A stretch of DNA of 64,000 nucleotides from Ruania zhangjianzhongii (lineage in GTDB: Bacteria; Actinomycetota; Actinomycetes; Actinomycetales; Beutenbergiaceae), in assembly GCF_008000995.1 (NCBI RefSeq), contig NZ_CP042828.1, positions 4,702,882-4,766,881 on the forward strand. The letters are read 5' to 3'. Shown piece after piece: positions 51,313 to 59,930 of this stretch. The notes beneath the pieces were generated by a model. The model was not told the DNA's origin and did no database searches. It was given only the letters and a program-made list of their open reading frames with translations. Positions within the stretch are counted from its first letter, which is position 1; each line of letters begins with the position of its first letter. The translations under genes were made by a program, and so were the position numbers.

Positions 51313-52709
51313 CCCGCGCCCTGACCGTCGACCAGGTCCGCGAGCGCCTCAGCTCCCCCGACCTGCCGGAGACTCTGGTCCTCCTCGGCTTCGCCGACCA
51401 GGACGCCTACGACGCACTCGCCCTCGTCGCCCGCACCCGCAGCGACGACGCCGCCCTGGCCAGGATCGCCGAACTCACCGGCGCCGTCCGAGACCGGATC
51501 GGCGACCTCCTCGGCGAGATCCCCGGCTCGGTCTGGGCACGAGACGGTGACTGGGCCGGCGAACCGATGCTCGCGATCTGCACCCTGCTGGCCACCGTCC
51601 CTGAAGTGCGTACCTACCACCGCGGCCGTGGAATCGCCGACGCGATCTCCTGGCGGTCGCTGTCCGACCTGGGCCAGCAGATCGCCGTTCACCGGCTCAC
51701 CTTCGGCGAGTTCGGCGTGCACACTCACGACTGGCTGCTGAACGCCTGGACCGGGGGGCTGTACTGGCTCGGCCGCCTGCAGTTCACCATCGAGCAGGCC
51801 GACGGCGGCATCCTCGCCTCCGTGCACATCCCCCGGGCCGGCTCGTTCGCCCCGGAACTGGTCGACGCCTCCCTCGCGCGCGCCCCCGACTTCTTCGCCC
51901 GGCACTTCCCGGAGCTGCGACTGCTCGGCTTGCACTGCGCGAGCTGGCTGCTCGACCCGCAACTGGCCGAGGTGCTTCCGCAGTCCTCCACCATCGCGGA
52001 CTTCGGGCGCCGCTGGCGACTCACCGAGGAGCTCCGGCCCGGCGATGCGGACGTGATGTTCTTCGTCTTCTCCCGGCGCGGCACCCACCGGGACGGCTCC
52101 GATATCGACCTGGACAGCCTCCCGCAGGACTCCTCGCTGCAGCGGGCCGTGCTCGCCAAGCTCCGTTCCGGCGGCCACTGGCACTGCCGGGTCGGTCATC
52201 TTCCCCTTCCCGACGGCGGAGCTCACCCAGGTGGCGATCTCACGTCGGCCAGTGGGTCCGACCCGGAAGGGCTGGTGCGGGTGTTCCACGAGGTGTACCG
52301 GGTACCCGTGCGTACCGCCGCACCGCATGCTGATAGCGACCGGATCCCGATGCGGATGGCGCTGATCGCCGAAGAGCTCGCCGAGCTGGTCGGCGCGGTG
52401 TACGGCACCCCCGCCCAAGCCGTGATGGACGATGCTTACACCCGTGCCGCCAGCCTGGACGACGGCACCCGCGACGTGGTCGAGACTGCCGACGCGATCG
52501 GTGACCTGGTGTACGTGCTCTACGGCATGGCACTGGAGTGCGGGATCCCGCTGGCCGAGGTACTGGCGGAGATCCAGTCCTCGAACCTGTCCAAGCTCGG
52601 CGCGGACGGAGAGCCGATCCTGCGCGAGGACGGCAAGGTGCTCAAGGGTCCTGGCTATCACCGGCCGGACGTGGCCGGGGTGCTGCGCGCCCATGGCTGG
52701 GACGGCTGA
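51309..52709 (+). CDS. Acyltransferase-like domain fused to a MazG-like NTP pyrophosphohydrolase
   Basis: 466 residues in two parts. Residues about 1-305 match the 'acyltransferase domain-containing' proteins of actinobacteria (GNAT-like, with HTHDWLLNAWTGGLYWLGRL and VHIPRAGSFAPE). Residues about 315-466 form an all-alpha NTP pyrophosphatase: RMALIAEELAELVGAVYG with the Glu-x-x-Glu cluster, DVVETADAIGDLVYVLYG with the Asp/Glu pair, and a C-terminal LSKLGADGEPILREDGKVL segment as in MazG-like enzymes. The two activities, transfer of an acyl group and cleavage of a nucleotide, seem joined by design. Coupled by ATGA to the small gene upstream. Confidence 0.7.
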   Translation: MTRALTVDQVRERLSSPDLPETLVLLGFADQDAYDALALVARTRSDDAALARIAELTGAVRDRIGDLLGEIPGSVWARDGDWAGEPMLAICTLLATVPEVRTYHRGRGIADAISWRSLSDLGQQIAVHRLTFGEFGVHTHDWLLNAWTGGLYWLGRLQFTIEQADGGILASVHIPRAGSFAPELVDASLARAPDFFARHFPELRLLGLHCASWLLDPQLAEVLPQSSTIADFGRRWRLTEELRPGDADVMFFVFSRRGTHRDGSDIDLDSLPQDSSLQRAVLAKLRSGGHWHCRVGHLPLPDGGAHPGGDLTSASGSDPEGLVRVFHEVYRVPVRTAAPHADSDRIPMRMALIAEELAELVGAVYGTPAQAVMDDAYTRAASLDDGTRDVVETADAIGDLVYVLYGMALECGIPLAEVLAEIQSSNLSKLGADGEPILREDGKVLKGPGYHRPDVAGVLRAHGWDG

Positions 52710-52773
52710 CCCGGCAGTGCGGCGGGACTGGCCGCTCCCGCCGCGCGGGCTGACCGCCTCCGGCGCGGGTCGA

Positions 52774-52815
52774 CCACCCCCACCTGCGGCCAGGCCACCC
52801 CCACCTGCGGCCAGG
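52774..52815. repeat. Two tandem 21-bp copies
   Basis: CCACCCCCACCTGCGGCCAG plus G occurs twice in tandem (52774-52794, 52795-52815). In the gap after the fusion gene. Confidence 0.85.
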
Positions 52816-52856
52816 CCACCCCCCGACGGGCCCCGACCGCCTCCACCGCGGCCTGA

Positions 52857-53564
52857 TCACCCCGGCCAGACCGCCCGTACCTGCACCACCACGAACCAGC
52901 TCGCCAGCGCGCAGACCAGCGCGAAGCTGACGTTCCACAGCAGCACCGGTACCCGCGTCAGGGCAGCGAGCACCGCCGGGTCCGACGTGCTCGACGGCCT
53001 CGCCATCACTGCGCCCAGGTGCCGCCACGCCCCCACCACCAGAGTGCCGCCGACCACCAACAGCACCCAGCCCTGCCAGTCGTCCGCGCGCAGCCACCAG
53101 AGTGCGCCCAGACCGGCAATCACCCCCACCGTCACCACGGCCGTCAAGAACGAGCGGACCCGGATCAACGCCATCAGCGTGATGAGCAGGGCAACAGTCA
53201 GCACCGGCGCAGCCCAGCCACGCAATGCGGCCGCCACCAGCGCGGCACCGATGATCGCCGGTACGGGGTAGCCGGCCCAGGTGCTCAGCACCCGCCCCGG
53301 CCCACGGGTCGGCCCCCTGGTGACCGCATGCCCGGAGGCGTCCTGACGGAGCACGAACCCGGTGAACTTCCGCCCGCACACGATGCCGACGACGGCGTGG
53401 CCCAGTTCATGCACGAACGTCACCCCGAGCCGGGCTACTCGCCACACCGGCCCGATCACGATGATCGCCACGCTCACGGCTCCCACGATCAGCAGCGTCG
53501 CCCGATCCAGGCTGAGAGCGCTCGTCGGCGTCACTCGTGCCGCGAACTCAGTCCAGAGATCCAT
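52857..53564 (-). CDS. M50-type intramembrane metallopeptidase
   Basis: 235 residues with about six helices. Zinc motif HELGH in TFVHELGHAVVGIVCGRK; the second metal-site residue is not clear in the C-terminal half. FVLRQDASGHAVTRGPTRGP resembles the region following HExxH in actinobacterial M50 homologues. Probably a membrane protease or a degenerate relative. TAGGCT eight bases before the ATG suggests a leaderless message. Confidence 0.8.
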   Translation of the reverse strand: MDLWTEFAARVTPTSALSLDRATLLIVGAVSVAIIVIGPVWRVARLGVTFVHELGHAVVGIVCGRKFTGFVLRQDASGHAVTRGPTRGPGRVLSTWAGYPVPAIIGAALVAAALRGWAAPVLTVALLITLMALIRVRSFLTAVVTVGVIAGLGALWWLRADDWQGWVLLVVGGTLVVGAWRHLGAVMARPSSTSDPAVLAALTRVPVLLWNVSFALVCALASWFVVVQVRAVWPG

Positions 53565-53649
53565 CCAGGCGGAGCCTACGCGAGCCTGCCGACGCCTACC
53601 TCGCGGTGGAGACGCGCTGGGGTCACGTTTGTGGTGTGGCAGCCGTTAC

Positions 53650-53688
53650 GGTGTGGTTTTGACGTGCCCAGTACGTCAAAATCACACC
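53650..53688. terminator. Hairpin with 16-bp arms
   Basis: GGTGTGGTTTTGACGT (53650-53665) and ACGTCAAAATCACACC (53673-53688) pair with one G-T mismatch around seven bases. AT-rich core for this genome. It sits after the alpha/beta hydrolase gene and before the M50 gene, both leftward, so probably terminates the former. Confidence 0.65.
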
Positions 53689-53723
53689 ACAGTCGAGGAC
53701 CGCGAACCTGCGCACACGTGCAG

Positions 53724-54521
53724 TCACCCCATCCACGACTCACACCTAGCCGCCCCCTCTGACGGCACGTAGCGCTGCGCCCACGTCGCGATCATCGCGG
53801 CCGCATACTCGGCATCCGCGCGCCGGCGCAGCAGGTGATCGGCATCGTCCAGGCTCAGATAAGACTTCGAGTGCCGTGCCGCGGTAAAGATCCTGGCGGC
53901 GTGCTCCACCCCGACCACGTCGTCGCCGGGGGCATGCAGCACCAGCAAGGCGGATTCCATCCGTGCCAGGCGCTCCGTCTGGGGCTGCCCAGCGACGTCC
54001 TCGAGGAACTCCTTGCCGACCCGGAACGTGCGTCCGGCCAGATGCACTTCAGCCTCGCCGGCGGCCTCGATCTCCTCCCGATACTCGGCGAGCATGCCCA
54101 TCACGTGGGCCGGGTCGGCCGGTGCCCCGATCGTGGCGACCGCACGCGCCTCCGGAATGCGCTCGGCCGCCGCAATCACGGCGGCGCCGCCGAGCGAGTG
54201 CCCGACCAGCAGGCTCGGCGCACCGATGGTGTCGCGCAGGTAGTCGGCAGCCCGCACCAGATCCACGATGTTGGAGGTGAAGGTGGAGTCGGCGAAGTCA
54301 CCGCCGGACTCCCCGAGGCCGGTGAAGTCGAAGCGCAGTACCGCCGTTCCGCGCTCGGCCAGAGCATCGGCTATCCGCCTGGACGTGGCGAAGTCCTTAC
54401 CCCCAGTGAAGCAGTGTGCGAACAGGGCCACAGCACCCGTCTCGCCGTCTGGTCGGTCCAGCACCCCGGAGAGCCGGACACCCCCTGCTCCAGCGAACGT
54501 GACCTCCTGGTCGGTTCCCAT
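53724..54521 (-). CDS. Alpha/beta hydrolase, stand-alone OsmC-associated type
   Basis: 265 residues: HCFTGGKDFATSRRIADALA, VLRFDFTGLGESGG, nucleophile in LLVGHSLGGAAV (Ser), Asp near GDDVVGVEH and His in DADHLL. This sequence type is usually the N-terminal half of a bifunctional alpha/beta hydrolase-OsmC protein, but here there is no OsmC half, and the C-terminal extension SEGAARCESWMG is short. AGGAGG seven bases before the ATG. Likely hydrolyses an ester of unknown nature. Confidence 0.82.
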   Translation of the reverse strand: MGTDQEVTFAGAGGVRLSGVLDRPDGETGAVALFAHCFTGGKDFATSRRIADALAERGTAVLRFDFTGLGESGGDFADSTFTSNIVDLVRAADYLRDTIGAPSLLVGHSLGGAAVIAAAERIPEARAVATIGAPADPAHVMGMLAEYREEIEAAGEAEVHLAGRTFRVGKEFLEDVAGQPQTERLARMESALLVLHAPGDDVVGVEHAARIFTAARHSKSYLSLDDADHLLRRRADAEYAAAMIATWAQRYVPSEGAARCESWMG

Positions 54522-54591
54522 CGGTGGTCCTCCTCGGTGGTGTCGATCCATACGGCGCGCGCTGCGGACACGATACGGGCGAGAGCTGAAC

Positions 54592-54609
54592 CTCGGCCGG
54601 CCGGCCGAG
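54592..54609. promoter_or_regulatory. 18-bp perfect palindrome
   Basis: CTCGGCCGGCCGGCCGAG in the divergent gap between the hydrolase and the lamin-tail protein gene. Perfect but all G/C in its centre, so a hairpin or an operator is possible. Confidence 0.4.
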
Positions 54610-54715
54610 AATTTCAACCCGCTTCACTCCACGTTGGGGTCAACGTTGCACTGGCGCCACACCCTGTTCCGCCGCCGCCGGGACGATCAGACGTCCCCGA
54701 CCTCAAGGAGCCCTC

Positions 54716-57451
54716 GTGCGCCGTCGCCCTCTCTGCGTTGCTGCGCTCGTCGCCGTTGCCGGCAGCCTCGCACTCACCGCTCCCGCCTATGCGGCCGATA
54801 CCGACATCCGGATCAACGAGGTGCAGTCGAACAGCGCTGACGACGCCGCCGACTTCGTCGAGCTCACCAATACCGGCAACGAAACCGTGGACATCTCCGG
54901 CTGGATCGTCCGCGACGACGCAGACGACCACCGCGTGAGGCTGCCGGCAGGCACGGTGATCGAGCCCGGTGCCTTTGCCGTGGTCGAGACCGGCGCCGGC
55001 CCGGACGGCTTCGGCCTCGGTGCGGAGGACTCCGCCCGATTGTTCACCGCCGACGGCAGTACCTTGATCGACTCCTACTCCTGGACCGAGCACGCGTTCA
55101 GCGAAGGGCGCCTCCCGGACGGCACCGGCGAGTTCGTCGACACCGAGCCCACTCCCGGCGCCGCGAACATCGAGCGGGAGGCACCGGCCTACTACGACGC
55201 CGAGGAGACCATCGCCGTCAACGAGGTGATGTCCGACGACCCCGACGACGGCCAGGACTGGGTCGAGCTGACCAACACTGGCACCGACGCAGTGGACCTC
55301 TCCAGCTGGATCCTGCGCGACGACGACGATCTGCGCACTCTGGCGATCGCCGACGGCACCACGCTGGAGCCCGGCGCGTTCCTGATCATCGAGACCGACG
55401 TCACCGACGACGGGTTCGGGCTCGGCAAGAACGACGAGATCCGGCTCTACCTCGCCGACGGTCTCGGCCTGGTAGACACCTACGCCTGGACCGAGCACGC
55501 CGTCACCGAAGGCCGCATCCCGGACGGGACCGGCGAGTTCGTCGACACCCGACCGACCCCAGGCTCAGCCAACGTGGCGCGAGAAGGAGGCTCCGCCGTC
55601 GTGATCAACGAGGTGGAGAGCAACGGTGACGTGCGTGGCGACTGGGTGGAGCTGGCCAACACCGACACCACCCGGACCGCTGACGTGTCCGGCTGGACCC
55701 TGATCGACGGCGACCCCACGCACGAGCCGATCGTGCTCGCCGAAGGCACCACGATCGAGTCCGGCGGCTACCTGGGCATCTTCACCGAACCGGCGTTCGG
55801 CCTCGGCGACCCCGACTCGATCACCGTGCGGGACGCGAGCGGGACGGTGGTGGCCTCTCTCGCCTGGGAAGCGCACTCGCCGACGACGATCGCCCGCTGC
55901 CCGGACATGACCGGTGACTTTCGGAACTCATCCGCCGGCACTTTCGAGCTGGTGAACACCTGCGAGGAGCTCGACCAGCCGGTGATCAACGCCGAGCCGT
56001 GGCCGTTCGGCGACGAGGTACACGAGGCTGTTGCCCCCGGCACCTGGGGTGAGGACATGTCCGGGATGGACATCGCCGCCGACGGCACCGTCTACGCCGT
56101 GAACAACGACGACGGCGAGATCTTCGAGCTGGCCCGCGACGGGCAGACGTTCACGATCGCTTCCTCCTGGGTACCCCGGTACCCCGACGGCACCGGCACC
56201 CCGGACGCCGAAGGGATGACCGTGGCCGGGGACGGCGCGGTCTTCCTGTCCACCGAACGGAACAACGACGCCAGCAACGTCAGCCGGCCCTCCGTGCTCC
56301 GGGTCGAGCTCGGCGATGACGGCGCGAGCACCACCACCGGCGAGTGGAACCTCACCGACATCACCGGGACGCTCGGCGCGAACGCGGGCCTGGAGGGTAT
56401 CGAGTGGATCTCCGATGCCGAGGCCACCGAGCTCGGGGTGCGCGACGCCGACGGCGAGCGCTACGATCCTGCTGCTTACGGTGAGCACTTCGGCGGCGTG
56501 TTCGTCGTCGCTGTGGAGCAGACCGGTGGGTTGCACCTGGTGGTGCTTGAGGCCGACGGCGGAGCTCACCTGTTGCAGTCCGCGCAGGCTAGCGAGTCGG
56601 TTCCGGTGATCATGGGGATGGACTGGCGTGCCGGCGGAAACGAGCTGTGGGCGCTGTGCGACGAAGCGTGTGAGAACCGGCACTCGCTGTTCTCGTTCGT
56701 CGACGGTCAGCTCACCTGGCAGAGCGATCACCACGCCCCCACCGGGATGAACCCCAGCTTCACGAACGAGGGGCTGGCGATCGAGTGGTGCGAGGTGAGT
56801 CCGGAGACGACGCCGACGGTGCTGTGGATCTCCGATACCGCCCACGACGGGGTCTCGCTGCGGAGCGCGCCCGGCGCGGACTGCGTGCCTGGCGAGGATG
56901 GCGTACCTGGCGAGGAAGGCGAGGATGGCGTACCTGGCGAGGAAGGCGAGGATGGCGTACCTGGCGAGGAAGGCGACGGCGGGAAGAACCCCGGCGGCGA
57001 GACCAGCCCTGGGCCTGAGCCCACACCGGCCGGCGAGCTGACCGATGACTCCCGCGGCGATGTGCGCGCCCCGGCCGAGGCCGAACCGGGTGAGACGATC
57101 ACCGTGACTACCCCCGGTGCCGCCAGCAGCGTCGTGCACGTGTGGCTGCACTCCGACCCGGTGCTGTTGACCACGGGTGAGGTGAGCGCCGCGGGCACGA
57201 TCGAGGTGACGATCCCCGCCGCTACCGAGATCGGTGAGCACCAGCTGGTGATCCAGGCCGAGGACGGCGCGCTGCTCGGCTGGGCACCGGTGGAGATCGT
57301 CTCGGGCGATGGCGGGCCGGCGCCGAGTAGCGCAGGCGCGGACTCGTTGGCCGAGACCGGCGTCAGCTTCACCCCGTGGCTGCCCGCGGCACTGGCAGTC
57401 CTGCTGATCGGTCTCGGTCTGATCGGAGCCGTCGCCCGGCGCCAGCTGTGA
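54716..57451 (+). CDS. Cell-wall-anchored lamin-tail-domain protein
   Basis: 911 residues. Signal peptide (1-26, ending AYAAD), three LTD domains (about 28-145, 165-290, 295-420) each with INEVxS and a WTEHA or WEAHS region, a beta-propeller-like region (about 446-720) with GMDIAADGTVYAVNNDDGE, a collagen-like run of VPGEEGEDG units (about 722-755), a further beta domain, then LAETG (about 878-882), a hydrophobic helix and RRQ at the end. LAxTG is recognised by class E sortases. GTG start with AAGGAG. Extracellular; probably binds or degrades a phosphate or nucleic-acid ligand, which is speculation. Confidence 0.85.
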   Translation: MRRRPLCVAALVAVAGSLALTAPAYAADTDIRINEVQSNSADDAADFVELTNTGNETVDISGWIVRDDADDHRVRLPAGTVIEPGAFAVVETGAGPDGFGLGAEDSARLFTADGSTLIDSYSWTEHAFSEGRLPDGTGEFVDTEPTPGAANIEREAPAYYDAEETIAVNEVMSDDPDDGQDWVELTNTGTDAVDLSSWILRDDDDLRTLAIADGTTLEPGAFLIIETDVTDDGFGLGKNDEIRLYLADGLGLVDTYAWTEHAVTEGRIPDGTGEFVDTRPTPGSANVAREGGSAVVINEVESNGDVRGDWVELANTDTTRTADVSGWTLIDGDPTHEPIVLAEGTTIESGGYLGIFTEPAFGLGDPDSITVRDASGTVVASLAWEAHSPTTIARCPDMTGDFRNSSAGTFELVNTCEELDQPVINAEPWPFGDEVHEAVAPGTWGEDMSGMDIAADGTVYAVNNDDGEIFELARDGQTFTIASSWVPRYPDGTGTPDAEGMTVAGDGAVFLSTERNNDASNVSRPSVLRVELGDDGASTTTGEWNLTDITGTLGANAGLEGIEWISDAEATELGVRDADGERYDPAAYGEHFGGVFVVAVEQTGGLHLVVLEADGGAHLLQSAQASESVPVIMGMDWRAGGNELWALCDEACENRHSLFSFVDGQLTWQSDHHAPTGMNPSFTNEGLAIEWCEVSPETTPTVLWISDTAHDGVSLRSAPGADCVPGEDGVPGEEGEDGVPGEEGEDGVPGEEGDGGKNPGGETSPGPEPTPAGELTDDSRGDVRAPAEAEPGETITVTTPGAASSVVHVWLHSDPVLLTTGEVSAAGTIEVTIPAATEIGEHQLVIQAEDGALLGWAPVEIVSGDGGPAPSSAGADSLAETGVSFTPWLPAALAVLLIGLGLIGAVARRQL

Positions 57452-57477
57452 CCTGAACCGACCGCACCAGCGGGTGC

Positions 57478-57486
57478 TTATCCACA
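57478..57486. promoter_or_regulatory. DnaA box upstream of recQ
   Basis: TTATCCACA, perfect consensus, 45 bases before the recQ start. Together with the pair at 48.9 kb it is the third perfect box in this window. Confidence 0.5.
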
Positions 57487-57530
57487 GGATAGGCACACGC
57501 TGTCGGTATCGGCAGGCAGGATAGGGACCG

Positions 57531-59645
57531 ATGACCAACACCGCCGAGATCCTCGCCACCACGATCCGCTCCGCCGCCGGGGAGGATGCCACCCCACGCC
57601 CGGACCAGGTGCGGGCCGTGACCGAACTCGTGGATCGCCGTCGGCGGGTGCTCGTGGTGCAAGCGACCGGCTGGGGTAAGTCGGCCGTGTACTGGGGCGC
57701 GACAGCGGCCCTGCGGGCGGCTGGCGGGGGACCTACTCTCGTGGTCTCGCCGCTGCTGGCGCTGATGCGGGACCAGATCGCCGCCGCCGAGCGAGCCGGT
57801 CTGCGGGCAGCGACGATCAACTCCACGAACTTCGAGGAGTGGGATCAGGTGCTCACTGCCCTGGCGGCCGGTGAGGTGGACGTGCTGCTGATCTCTCCGG
57901 AGCGGCTCGCCAACCCGCGGTTCGCCGCCCGCCTGCCCGAGCTGCTCGGCCAGGTGGGCATGCTGGTGATCGACGAGGCGCACTGCGTCTCCGACTGGGG
58001 CTTCGACTTCCGCCCGGACTACCAGCGGCTCACCCGCACGCTGCTCGAGCTGGCTCCCGGCACCCCGGTACTGGCCACCACGGCGACGGCGAACCAGCGC
58101 GTCACCACTGACGTGGCCGCCCAGCTCGGCGAGGACACGGTGACCCTGCGCGGATCACTGGCGCGGGCGTCGCTGCGACTCGCGGTGGTGCCCGGGCTGT
58201 CCCCGCTGGAGCGGTACGCGTGGGTGGCCGAGGCGATGCGCACGCTGCCCGGGTCCGGGATCGTGTACGTGCTCACCGTCGCCGAGGCGGACCGGGTGAC
58301 CGCGTTCCTGACCGACCAAGGGCTGGACGTGGCCGCCTACACCGGCAAGACGCAGAACCGGGAGGAGCTGGAGGACCGGCTGCGGGACAACCGGGTGAAG
58401 GCCCTGGTCGCGACCTCCGCACTGGGCATGGGCTACGACAAGCCGGACCTGGCGTTCTGCGTCCACCTGGGCTCGCCGGCATCCCCGGTGGCGTACTACC
58501 AGCAGGTAGGCCGTGCCGGGCGAGCGCTGCCGGATGCCACTGCCGTGCTGGTGCCATCGGCCGGCGACGAACGGATCTGGGAGTACTTCGCCACCGCTGG
58601 TATCCCGGACCCGGAACAGGCGGACAAGGTGCTGACCGAGCTGGGCCCACGCCCGGGCGGTGCACCGGGGCAGGACGAGGCGGACTGGGCCGCGAGCGCG
58701 GAACCTGAGCCGTCCCACGGCCTGGAGCCGATGTCGGAGACGGCACTCTCCTCGGCCACCGGGATCCGCCCGGGTCGGCTGTCCACTCTGGTGAAGATCC
58801 TCGCCGTGGATGGTGCGGTGCGCCGGGTCGAGGGCGGCTGGGTCGGCACCGGGCAGCCCTGGCATTTCGACGCACCGAAGTGGGACGAGCTCCGGTCCGT
58901 GCGCGCGGCCGAGGCGGACCTGATGCGCCGGTACGCCCACGGCGAGGGCTGCCTGATGCAGTTCCTCCAGCAGGCTCTGGACGATCCCGACCCGCAGCCG
59001 TGTGGGCGGTGCTCCGTCTGCGACGGTCGGCTCCCCGAACCGGGGGCCCGGCCGAGCGAGGACACCGTGACGGCGGCGCGCACCTTCTTCCGCGGGTTGG
59101 ACGTGCGGGTCGAGGCACGCAAGCTCTGGCCGCCGCGCACCCCACAGGTCAAGGGCAAGATCAGCGGGATCGCCGAAGGGCGGGCGATCGCCTTCGCTGA
59201 CGACCCGGCCTGGGCGGAGACGCTGGCTACGCTGTGGCGGCACGACCAGCCTGCACCGGAGGAAATCCTCACCGCGAGCGTGGCGGTGCTCTCTCGGTGG
59301 GCGCGGGAGTGGCAGCGCCCCACTGCCGTGGTACCGATGCCGTCGCGGCGCTACCCGCAGCTCGTCCGCTCCGTGGCCGCGCACCTGGCGCAGGTGGGCA
59401 AGCTGCCGCTGGTGGAGGCGCTCGAAGTCAGCGGCCCGCCGCCCCGGGACGAGACCACCTCGGCCACCCGGGTGAGTGACCTGCTCACCGGGATGCGGGC
59501 CAAGCAGGACGTCGAGCTGTCCGGACCGGTGCTGCTGGTGGACGACACCATCCGCACCCGCTGGACGGTCACCGTGGCGGCACAACTCCTCGGCATCGCC
59601 GGGGCGAGCACCGTGCTGCCGCTGGCGATCCACCAACTGCCCTGA
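57531..59645 (+). CDS. recQ: RecQ-family DNA helicase with C-terminal PRTase-like domain
   Basis: 704 residues. Superfamily 2 motifs: VQATGWGKSAVYW (I, about 43-55), VIDEAHCVSDWGFDFRP (II, about 146-162), ATTATANQ (III), HLGSPASPVAYYQQVGRAGR (VI). A Cys cluster EGCLMQF...CGRCSVCD (about 473-497) fits the RecQ zinc site. The C-terminal about 120 residues (585-704) contain PTAVVPMPSRRYPQLVRS and GPVLLVDDTIRTRWTVTVAA, a phosphoribosyltransferase-type PRPP loop. HRDC is absent. This RecQ-PRTase form occurs in actinobacteria; the PRTase part may be inactive or may bind a nucleotide. AGGGACCG precedes the ATG. Confidence 0.9.
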   Translation: MTNTAEILATTIRSAAGEDATPRPDQVRAVTELVDRRRRVLVVQATGWGKSAVYWGATAALRAAGGGPTLVVSPLLALMRDQIAAAERAGLRAATINSTNFEEWDQVLTALAAGEVDVLLISPERLANPRFAARLPELLGQVGMLVIDEAHCVSDWGFDFRPDYQRLTRTLLELAPGTPVLATTATANQRVTTDVAAQLGEDTVTLRGSLARASLRLAVVPGLSPLERYAWVAEAMRTLPGSGIVYVLTVAEADRVTAFLTDQGLDVAAYTGKTQNREELEDRLRDNRVKALVATSALGMGYDKPDLAFCVHLGSPASPVAYYQQVGRAGRALPDATAVLVPSAGDERIWEYFATAGIPDPEQADKVLTELGPRPGGAPGQDEADWAASAEPEPSHGLEPMSETALSSATGIRPGRLSTLVKILAVDGAVRRVEGGWVGTGQPWHFDAPKWDELRSVRAAEADLMRRYAHGEGCLMQFLQQALDDPDPQPCGRCSVCDGRLPEPGARPSEDTVTAARTFFRGLDVRVEARKLWPPRTPQVKGKISGIAEGRAIAFADDPAWAETLATLWRHDQPAPEEILTASVAVLSRWAREWQRPTAVVPMPSRRYPQLVRSVAAHLAQVGKLPLVEALEVSGPPPRDETTSATRVSDLLTGMRAKQDVELSGPVLLVDDTIRTRWTVTVAAQLLGIAGASTVLPLAIHQLP

Positions 59646-59708
59646 AGCCGACACTTCGCTGGCCGACCTCAGGCTGTCCCCTCCTCGGCCGACCTGAGGC
59701 CGCACGTC

Positions 59709-59832
59709 CGTCAACTGCTCGGCACTGCCCGTCAACTGCTCGGCACTGTCAGTCAGCTGTTCGGCACTGTCAGTCAGCTGTTCGGCGCTGCCCGTCAACT
59801 GCTCGCGCTTTCCGTCAGCCGTATGTGCTGCC
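59709..59832. repeat. 21-bp tandem repeat, about six units
   Basis: Units CGTCAACTGCTCGGCACTGC(C) at 59709 and 59730, AGTCAGCTGTTCGGCACTGT(C) at 59751 and a near copy at 59772, then degenerate units near 59793 and 59813. Lies between the recQ end and the following leftward gene. No protein use is supported. Confidence 0.85.
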
Positions 59833-59930
59833 CGTCAGTCAATCGACCCGGAAGCACACCCAGAAGAGAGCGGTGACGCGCGCTGCCTGGTTCCGCAACG
59901 CCGTCGTGCTACTGCTCAGCAGGCACGTGC

